64,000 nt of DNA. Source: Melghirimyces thermohalophilus (GTDB taxonomy: Bacteria; Bacillota; Bacilli; Thermoactinomycetales; DSM-45169). The notes under the pieces were generated by a model. The model did not search any database. It was not told where the DNA came from and saw only the letters and a list, made by a program, of their open reading frames with translations. Below, piece by piece: positions 58,247 through 64,000 of this stretch; the first letter of the stretch is position 1, and every line of letters starts with the position of its first letter. The DNA lies in contig NZ_FMZA01000014.1 in assembly GCF_900102685.1 (NCBI RefSeq), positions 1 through 64,000 on the forward strand, read 5' to 3'. A program made the position numbers and the translations under genes.

Positions 58247-59842
58247 TCAACGGACCTCGCCGCTGAACAGGTGCTCCATCTCATGCATCCGCCCGTAGCG
58301 ATCTTTAAACACGATGTGCTTCCGTTCAAACTGGGTCGGGGTATCGATACCGGCGGCAGCAGCGATGTTGTACAGCCCTTCCCGCAAGGAGATCAGATAA
58401 TTGCATACGCGGTAGGATTTTTCCTCGACAACCAGCGCTTTTTGTAAGGAAGCATCTGTCGTGGCCACACCCACCGGACACCGGTTCGTGTGGCATACCA
58501 GCGCCTGAATGCAGCCGACAGACATCATAAATCCGCGGGCGATGTTGACCAGATCCGCTCCCATGGCCAGGGCGACAGCAATGCGGTCCGGTGTCACCAA
58601 CTTTCCGGAAGCGATCAGTTTGACCCGGTCCCGTACTTGATACTTTCTCAGTAAATCGTCAGCGATGGGAAGCGCTGAGTAAATCGGATAACCCACAGAA
58701 TCGGCCAACTCCTGATAAGAGGCCCCGGTGCCCCCTTCTCCGCCGTCGATGGTGATAAAATCCGGTCCTTTCCCCGTCGCCGCCATCGTGGCTGCCAATT
58801 GATCCAGCCCATCAGTATCCCCCACCACCAGCTTGACGCCGATCGGCTTCCCACCCACTTCCCGCAAGCGTTCGATGAAATCGATCATGGTACGTGGATC
58901 GCCAAATTCCTTGAAACGGTTGGGGCTGTCGATGGATTGGTAGGGTTCAACGCCTCGGATCTCAGCGATCTCCGGCGTCACCTTCGCCCCGTCCAGGTGG
59001 CCGCCTCGGGTTTTTGCCCCCTGGGCCAGCTTCAATTCAAAGGCTTTCACCTGCTCGATTTCGCTCTTCTCTTTAAATGCCTTCCAGGAAAACTCTCCAT
59101 CGATTGTACGCACACCGAACAACCCAGGACCGATCTGCATGATCACATCGGCGCCGCCTTTTAAGTGATACTCGGACAGACCGCCCTCCCCGGTATTCAT
59201 CCATGTCCCACCAGCCAGCCTGAGGCCGGTGGACAGCGCAGTGATGGCCCGGTTTCCCAGCGCCCCGTAACTCATGGCGGACTGACCGACCAACCCTTTA
59301 ATGCGAAAGGGGTGCCGACAAGTATCCTGTCCCAGGACGACAGCATCCTCATCCAACAGGTAAAACGGATTGACCTCCGCCGACTCCCGATGCTCTTTCC
59401 GACGGAACAAGCTTTCGTCGTCGATGGAATACACCTTGGTGGGAATCTTCCGTTCATTATCCACACGCATCTCCTGCTCCTGCTTGGGAAAAAGGGAGTT
59501 GCGAATAAAGTAGCCTTCCTCTTCGTAGTTCCGCTCTGTGCCAAATCCGAACAACCGGTGTTTATACTTCGCGGCAATCACCACATCTTCGTACTGCCGA
59601 CGTGAAAAAGGCTTGCCCTCATTGTCATTGTAAAATAAATACTGCCTCAGCTCCGGACCGATCTTCTCCAGTATGTATCGCATCTTGCCGAGAACGGGGA
59701 AATTGCGCAGCACTGAGTGTTTTTTTTGATTGATGTCTTGGAAATAGAGCCAAAAAACAATGACTACCACCGCGATCACGGCGACCACTACCACACCGAT
59801 CAGCGCGATGAACAGGTTCTCCAGAACATGCACAGGCGTCAT
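58247..59842 (-). CDS. FMN-binding glutamate synthase-like protein (YerD type)
   Basis: A 531-residue membrane-anchored protein: one N-terminal helix (LFIALIGVVVVAVIAVVVIVFWLYF), then a glutamate-synthase central/FMN domain. GTGEGGLSEYHLKGGADVIMQIGPGLFG-type sequence (MNTGEGGLSEYH), TRGGHLDGAKV, DFITIDGGEGGTGASYQEL and HTNRCPVGVATTD are conserved; the last has the Cys of the Fe-S site. Bacillus YerD is the closest known layout. The amidotransferase domain is absent, so it is not a full GltB. Function is not established. ATG at 59842 is preferred over longer upstream starts. Confidence 0.88.
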   Translation of the reverse strand: MTPVHVLENLFIALIGVVVVAVIAVVVIVFWLYFQDINQKKHSVLRNFPVLGKMRYILEKIGPELRQYLFYNDNEGKPFSRRQYEDVVIAAKYKHRLFGFGTERNYEEEGYFIRNSLFPKQEQEMRVDNERKIPTKVYSIDDESLFRRKEHRESAEVNPFYLLDEDAVVLGQDTCRHPFRIKGLVGQSAMSYGALGNRAITALSTGLRLAGGTWMNTGEGGLSEYHLKGGADVIMQIGPGLFGVRTIDGEFSWKAFKEKSEIEQVKAFELKLAQGAKTRGGHLDGAKVTPEIAEIRGVEPYQSIDSPNRFKEFGDPRTMIDFIERLREVGGKPIGVKLVVGDTDGLDQLAATMAATGKGPDFITIDGGEGGTGASYQELADSVGYPIYSALPIADDLLRKYQVRDRVKLIASGKLVTPDRIAVALAMGADLVNIARGFMMSVGCIQALVCHTNRCPVGVATTDASLQKALVVEEKSYRVCNYLISLREGLYNIAAAAGIDTPTQFERKHIVFKDRYGRMHEMEHLFSGEVR

Positions 59843-59948
59843 CCACCTTTCTGCCGACTGCTCATCTCCTCCGCTAGGATTTCCGAACCGGCGTGAATGA
59901 TACACTGAAGCATTGCTGGCAATCGTCAATCGCCGTTTCCTCGATAAA

Positions 59949-59987
59949 CCACAAAACAAGGGGCTCCACCCGCCCCTTGTTTTGTGG
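59949..59987 (-). terminator. Terminator of the thiolase gene
   Basis: CCACAAAACAAGGGG and its exact complement, 15 bp each, around a nine-base loop, 11 bp past the stop. The lower part of the stem supplies the T-rich tail. Confidence 0.8.
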
Positions 59988-59997
59988 CATTCCCCTT

Positions 59998-61281
59998 TCA
60001 CCTTTCCAAAACTGCGGTTACACCCTGGCCGCCTGCGGCACAGATGGAAATGAGTCCCCGTCCGCCCCCGGATTCGGAGAGAAGCTTGGCCAGCGTGCCC
60101 AGTACTCGCCCGCCGGTAGCTGCGAAGGGATGACCGGCGGCGATGGAGCTGCCGTTGACGTTGAGCCTGTTACGATCGATGGCGCCCAGCGGCTGGTCCC
60201 GCCCCAATTTCTCACGACAAAACTCCGGCGACTCCCAAGAGGCCAGCGTGCATAGCACGACGGCAGCGAAGGCCTCATGGATCTCATAAAAATCGAAGTC
60301 CTGCAGGCTCAAGTTCAGCTTGTCGAGCATGCGGGGAACCGCGTAGGCCGGAGCCATCAATAACCCCTCCCGCTCGTCGATAAAGTCGACGGCAGCCACT
60401 TCCCCCGCCACCATATACGCCAGGATGGGAAGCCCCTTCCGCTTGGCCCACTCTTCGGAGGCCAACAGGACGGCGGAAGCTCCATCGGTGAGGGGAGAAG
60501 AGTTGGCGGCGGTGATGGTTCCCTTCGCGGAATCGAAAGCTCCTTTCAACTGGCCCATTTTCTCCAGGCTGGTATCGGTGCGCAAGTTGTTATCCCGTTG
60601 CAACCCATGGTAAGGCATCACTAGATCGTCAAAGAAACTCTCGTCATAGGCCCGAGCCAAATTTCGGTGACTTTGCAAAGCCAGTTCGTCCTGGGCCCGG
60701 CGGCTGATTCCGTAGCGGTCGGCGGTGATCTGAGCGTGCTGTCCCATAGATTTGCCGGTTCGCGGTTCGGCATTGACTGGGATTTCCGGGATCAGGTGCC
60801 TAGGTCGGAGCATACTAGCCAGTGCCTTCACCTTTTCCCGCCGGGTGCGGGCGCCGTTGAAGTTCATCATCGCCCGCTGCAGCCCTCGGTTGACGGCAAT
60901 GGGAGCATCCGATGTGGTATCGGAGCCGCAGGCGATACCAGCGTCGATCTGCCCCAGGGCGATCTTGTTCGCCACCAGAATCGCCGCCTCCAACCCCGTG
61001 CCGCAGGCTTGTTGGATGTCATAGGCCGGAGTGTGTGGATGAAGACCAGAGGAGAGCACGCACTCCCGCACCAGGTTCCAATCCCGCGCATGCTTCATCA
61101 CTGCACCTCCCACCACCTCCCCCAGCAGCTCACCCTGTAGACCGCATTTATCCACGAGACCGGACAGAGTGTCGGTCAGCATCTGTTTGTTGGACAGCTG
61201 GGCGTAGGCGGTGTTGGAACGGGCAAAGGGTATCCGGTTGGCGGCGACGATGGCAACTTGACGCGGAGAGCTGTTGTTCAT
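59998..61281 (-). CDS. Acetyl-CoA C-acyltransferase (thiolase, FadI-like)
   Basis: A 427-residue thiolase. The acylated Cys93 lies in IQQACGTGLEAA, the HEAF motif with His335 in YEIHEAFAAVV, the GHP motif in SIAAGHPFAATGGR, and Cys414 in ICAAGGQGVTAVLE. HEAF in place of NEAF and the length match FadI and trifunctional-protein beta subunits, which cleave long-chain 3-ketoacyl-CoA. Its usual FadJ partner is not adjacent. GAGGAGG lies before ATG. Monocistronic with a strong terminator. Confidence 0.92.
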   Translation of the reverse strand: MNNSSPRQVAIVAANRIPFARSNTAYAQLSNKQMLTDTLSGLVDKCGLQGELLGEVVGGAVMKHARDWNLVRECVLSSGLHPHTPAYDIQQACGTGLEAAILVANKIALGQIDAGIACGSDTTSDAPIAVNRGLQRAMMNFNGARTRREKVKALASMLRPRHLIPEIPVNAEPRTGKSMGQHAQITADRYGISRRAQDELALQSHRNLARAYDESFFDDLVMPYHGLQRDNNLRTDTSLEKMGQLKGAFDSAKGTITAANSSPLTDGASAVLLASEEWAKRKGLPILAYMVAGEVAAVDFIDEREGLLMAPAYAVPRMLDKLNLSLQDFDFYEIHEAFAAVVLCTLASWESPEFCREKLGRDQPLGAIDRNRLNVNGSSIAAGHPFAATGGRVLGTLAKLLSESGGGRGLISICAAGGQGVTAVLER

Positions 61282-61471
61282 CCCAATCCTCCTCTCTGTT
61301 GTTCAATAATGACTATTCCTATTATTTTTACGCCCCCTATTCTACCGAAACCCGGCTTGATTTCAAAACAATGAAGAAACCCCAGCTTCTCACAAGCCGG
61401 GGATGGGAAGCCGCATTCAGGCCGAACCACCAGGTTTTTCTCCCCCTGACCCAGAGACAACATGAACCTCT

Positions 61472-61843
61472 CTAAGTTCGCTTCATAGCCATGTGCATCA
61501 AAAGAGCCGTGATAAATATCACTGCGCTAATATACATCATCACGTAGATCGCCTTAATATACACATATCCAAATCCTATCCATATAATCAAACCCACTCC
61601 TAAAATGAGATAGGACCAAAACAGCGAAGTCAACATCACTCTTTTGGAAACGGCTTCTGTTCTTTCATCCTGATTAGGTATGCCCCTTTTTTCTGCTCTT
61701 TTTCTCCTAAAAATCGATAGAGTAAAAGCGACTATAACACCGATTAATACTGGAGGTAAAAGGTCTAAGCGATTGAAGAAGATATAAAAAACCAAAGTAC
61801 CAACAATAAAAGCAACCGGGAAAGTAAGATCTCTTTTATTCAA
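61472..61843 (-). CDS. Hypothetical membrane protein (123 residues)
   Basis: I do not recognise it. Four membrane helices are visible, in pairs (FPVAFIVGTLVFYIFF, LLPPVLIGVIVAFTLSIF; SLFWSYLILGVGLIIWIGF, AIYVMMYISAVIFITALLM) with a basic linker containing RRKRAEKRGIPNQDERTEAVSKR. The linker ERT..VS.RA-type motif is common in DUF2178-like proteins. The TTG start has GGAGGG six bases before it; the frame also has an upstream ATG without a site. Confidence 0.6.
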   Translation of the reverse strand: MNKRDLTFPVAFIVGTLVFYIFFNRLDLLPPVLIGVIVAFTLSIFRRKRAEKRGIPNQDERTEAVSKRVMLTSLFWSYLILGVGLIIWIGFGYVYIKAIYVMMYISAVIFITALLMHMAMKRT

Positions 61844-62027
61844 TGAATGCCCTCCTACCCGGAACCATCGTAAAAATATCTTCAACTGTATACTATCGAT
61901 TTTGATTCACGATTTAAATGAAAGAACCCGGAAACACTTCCTCACCCAGCACACTTGTTGTCCATACTCACCCTCCTCGATATTTAACCAAACCCTCATA
62001 AGAGACAAACTTTTTTCAAAATTGGGG

Positions 62028-62056
62028 TTCACATTACAAGTCTACTGTTATATAAT
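62028..62056 (+). promoter_or_regulatory. Sigma-A promoter of the zinc-ribbon miniprotein gene
   Basis: TTCACA, 17 bases, TATAAT, about 70 bp before ATG. Confidence 0.65.
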
Positions 62057-62125
62057 AATGACAAATAAAAAGGCACTGTACCACTACAGTTATTGCGGTC
62101 GGAAAAACCTAAAGGAGGGCTTATC

Positions 62126-62236
62126 ATGGCTGAACAAAAGACGGAAAAAGTGATCTGTGTGGATTGTGGCCGCCCAATGGACCAACCGTCCTTCATGACT
62201 CAATGCGAACACTGCCTCAGCAAAATCGAAGAATAA
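62126..62236 (+). CDS. Zinc-ribbon miniprotein (36 residues)
   Basis: MAEQKTEKVICVDCGRPMDQ, then a short loop, CEHCLSKIEE. Two CxxC pairs (Cys11/Cys14 and Cys28/Cys31) make a minimal zinc ribbon. The gene has a full set of signals: a promoter, AAAGGAGGG nine bases before ATG, and a strong terminator just after the stop. It is therefore expressed although tiny. Role unknown; a protein- or RNA-binding adaptor is possible. Confidence 0.72.
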   Translation: MAEQKTEKVICVDCGRPMDQPSFMTQCEHCLSKIEE

Positions 62237-62245
62237 TCCCCCATC

Positions 62246-62277
62246 AAAAAACCGCCTCCATATGAGGCGGTTTTTTT
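62246..62277 (+). terminator. Terminator of the zinc-ribbon gene
   Basis: ACCGCCTC-catat-GAGGCGGT then TTTTTT; also preceded by AAAAA, so it works both ways. Confidence 0.92.
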
Positions 62278-62282
62278 CCATC

Positions 62283-62560
62283 TTCCCCAGGGAGGGGGGG
62301 GATGACACCGTCGAAGAACTGGTGGGCTCCGGCGATCCGGTGGCCCTTCTGGGGCTGTTGGAGCATCCGGAGCAGGTAAGAGACCAGATTCTCTTATCCA
62401 GCTTGGATTCGGCCATCGAAGAGCTGGAAGGGAAGTTGAGTTCAGACTGGAGCCAATGGAAGTGGAGCGACCTGCATCATGCACAATTGAAGCATCCCCT
62501 GTGGAAGCGATTGACCGAGGCGGAGCGGAAGCAATGGAATACCTTGACGGGAATCTTTTC
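62283..62560 (+). pseudogene. Penicillin acylase fragment, C-terminal region, plus strand
   Basis: The frame encodes SLDSAIEELEGKLSSDWSQW, then SDLHHAQLKHPLWKRLTEAE. This matches the region near the end of penicillin acylase beta subunits (LHHA..+HPL). The real C-terminus and everything before it are missing. The fragment faces the N-terminal fragment on the other strand, so both come from one gene split by an inversion with deletion. Confidence 0.65.
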
Positions 62561-62567
62561 TGTCCGT

Positions 62568-62882
62568 TCATCCATGGAGAGCCACATGGTCTTGATTGAC
62601 ATAGGAGGGGCCCAACACCTCTGACAACTGGCCAAACCCCCGTTTTCGCCATAGGTCGAACTGCCACAGGCGGTCCCGGGCAGCATTAAATCCCTGCACA
62701 TAAAAGGCGTCTTCCTGGTTTTTGGCGTAGATATGGGGAACGCCCCATTTATCTACCAGAATTTCAGCCGGCTCTTTTAAACCAGGAACCTGGACCGACT
62801 GCTGTTCGGTGGGCTGACTTGTCCAACCGACAGTGGTCAAAATCAGGATCACAATCAGCAATCCTGTAAAGAGTCGTTTCAT
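62568..62882 (-). pseudogene. Penicillin acylase N-terminal fragment, minus strand
   Basis: A signal peptide (MKRLFTGLLIVILILTTVGW) is followed by the start of the alpha subunit: VPGLKEPAEILVDKWGVPHI, then AKNQEDAFYVQGFNAARDRLWQFDLWR and QLSEVLGPSYV, all typical of the family. The frame stops soon after, at about residue 104. The beta-subunit Ser nucleophile and the rest are absent. GAGGAGGGG lies before ATG, so a secreted fragment may still be made, without activity. Confidence 0.8.
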
Positions 62883-62961
62883 CCTCATTCCCCTCCTCCC
62901 CAAATTACCTAAAGATTCGCTAAACCAAAACCAGATCCTTTCAAACTCCCAATAAAAAATT

Positions 62962-63003
62962 AAAAAACCGCCGTTTCCTAATCCGGAATCCGACGGTTTT
63001 TCG
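62962..63003 (-). terminator. Terminator of the substrate-binding protein gene
   Basis: On the minus strand AAAAACCGTCG and CGGCGGTTTTTT arms, T run present, a few bases past the stop. Confidence 0.85.
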
Positions 63004-63011
63004 TTGCTCGC

Positions 63012-64000
63012 CTATTCAAACACTTTTTTCAGCTTTTGGTCCATCTTTTGGACCGCTCGCTCGGGGGTTTGTTCCCCGGTGAGGGTTTTGGAGACTTCCA
63101 CTTGAATGATATCGGAGATCTTGGGGTACTCCGGAGAGACCGGCCGGGGAATCGCCGTTTTCACACTCTGTACATAATCCTCGTTGGCGAACAGAGGATT
63201 GGCTTTTTTTACGTCTTTATCCTCATATAAGGGCATGTAGGTGGGAGCGTATCCGCCGTAGACCGCAGAGATTTTTTGTCCTTCGGGTCCGGTCAGAAAT
63301 TTGACGAACTCCCAGGCGGCTTTCTTTTGGTTGGAGTTTTTGCTGATGCCGGCCATCCACCCTCCGAGGGCAGCTGCCCTCCCCTCGTCCCCCTTGGGCA
63401 GGGAGGTGACGCCCACCCGGTCACTCACTTCCGATTTTTGTTCATTGGAGACGTAAGCGTAATGACCCGGCCACTGCCGGTCGAAGACGGTTTGTCCTTC
63501 CCCAAAAATCGCATCGGTCTCCACCTCGGTGATCGATGCCAGGTTGCCCGGCACGATATCGGACTTGGCGATTTGGGTCATTTTTTTCAATCCTTGAACC
63601 GTATCTTCACTCTGGATCGTCACCCGCCCCTGATCATCCAGGATCTTACCACCGTAGGCTCCGATAAATTCAATAAAGTTACAAACCAGACCTTCGTACT
63701 GTTTTCCCTGAAACACATAGCCAAATCGGGTGCCTGCTTCCCCCTGGTGTTCCTCCGCCAGCTGAATCATTTGATCCCAGGTTTCCGGCGGTTGATCGAT
63801 CAGGTCCTTGCGATAATAGAGCAACCCTTGATCCTGAAAACGGGGCATCGCCCACTGTTGCCCGTTATACATGCCGGCTTGCACAGCTCCTGAGGAGTAC
63901 TTATCCAGATCGATCCCGTCCCGCTCAATATAACGGTTTAAAGGTTCCAAATAACCCGCCTGAGCAAATTCCGCCGGCCAAATCACATCCATATCAAACA
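63012..64000 (-). CDS. Sugar ABC transporter substrate-binding protein (5' end outside the window)
   Basis: The frame is open to the right edge, so only the last 329 or so residues are seen. FDMDVIWPAEFAQAGYLEPL, then PRFQDQGLLYYRKDL and LGGWMAGISKNSNQKKAAWEFVKFLTGPEGQ are characteristic of family 1 extracellular sugar-binding proteins (maltose/trehalose type). Acidic residues and Trp in the cleft fit carbohydrate binding. It would deliver sugars to an ABC importer, whose membrane and ATPase genes are not in the window. N-terminal lipobox cannot be checked. Confidence 0.88.
   Translation of the reverse strand, partial: FDMDVIWPAEFAQAGYLEPLNRYIERDGIDLDKYSSGAVQAGMYNGQQWAMPRFQDQGLLYYRKDLIDQPPETWDQMIQLAEEHQGEAGTRFGYVFQGKQYEGLVCNFIEFIGAYGGKILDDQGRVTIQSEDTVQGLKKMTQIAKSDIVPGNLASITEVETDAIFGEGQTVFDRQWPGHYAYVSNEQKSEVSDRVGVTSLPKGDEGRAAALGGWMAGISKNSNQKKAAWEFVKFLTGPEGQKISAVYGGYAPTYMPLYEDKDVKKANPLFANEDYVQSVKTAIPRPVSPEYPKISDIIQVEVSKTLTGEQTPERAVQKMDQKLKKVFE

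Noticed and set aside
1-64000. CRISPR arrays, tRNA, rRNA, known riboswitches, prophage genes, replication origin
   Set aside because: I looked for spaced direct repeats, conserved tRNA/rRNA stretches, riboswitch cores, phage structural genes and DnaA-box clusters and saw none that could be supported by eye.

Overview
The window looks like chromosomal DNA of a GC-rich, endospore-forming Firmicute, most likely from the Thermoactinomycetaceae (Kroppenstedtia/Melghirimyces/Desmospora type). This is inferred from a complete GerA/GerAB/GerC germinant-receptor locus, a YjcZ-like spore miniprotein, a SqhC-type terpene cyclase, a thermitase-like subtilisin, a BpsA/BpsB polyketide pair, and Bacillus-style ribosome binding sites and sigma-A promoters. 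Genus cannot be fixed without a search. I found no rRNA, tRNA, CRISPR array or prophage.

Layout. 0-5 kb: the right end of an IS3-family element, an acyltransferase, an orphan secreted protein, an N-terminally truncated asparaginase and an M28 aminopeptidase. 5-15 kb: azlCD, bpsA-bpsB, a subtilisin, coaA, and a FixH-like/SCO1 operon headed by an unusual DeoR-type regulator, opposite a ZIP transporter. 15-30 kb: ArsA-like ATPase with a cory-CC-star-like protein, cstA, an NlpC/P60 lipoprotein, a TcyP-like symporter, the germination locus (gerA-gerB-gerC-gerC'-small membrane protein), and a GntP permease with glycerate kinase.

29.8-42.2 kb: a homoprotocatechuate (4-hydroxyphenylacetate meta-cleavage) catabolic island on the minus strand. 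It runs symporter accessory miniprotein, SSS symporter, DapA-family aldolase, hpaE, hpaB, hpaD, hpaC, two FAH-family genes (a split HpaG), hpaF and succinate-semialdehyde dehydrogenase, with a divergent LysR regulator. It takes 4-HPA to pyruvate and succinate but has no recognisable HpaH hydratase and no classical HpaI. A 260-bp foldback element sits inside the operon.

42.5-48.6 kb: a tight plus-strand operon of LacI regulator (apparently starting at ATA), TRAP transporter DctP-DctQ-DctM, PfkB sugar kinase, HPS-like protein and PHI-like SIS isomerase. Tandem LacI-type operators and a candidate cre site lie at its promoter. This gene combination is the best candidate for an undescribed catabolic pathway. 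48.65-50.52 kb: an AT-rich foreign island with a beta-lactamase-fold serine hydrolase and an IS3 OrfA remnant.

50.6-64 kb: methyltransferase, a second rpsN, alcohol dehydrogenase, a decayed catalase containing a 42-bp perfect palindrome, sqhC, a YerD-type glutamate-synthase-like protein, a thiolase, a zinc-ribbon miniprotein, a penicillin acylase broken and inverted into two facing fragments, and the 3' part of a sugar ABC substrate-binding protein.
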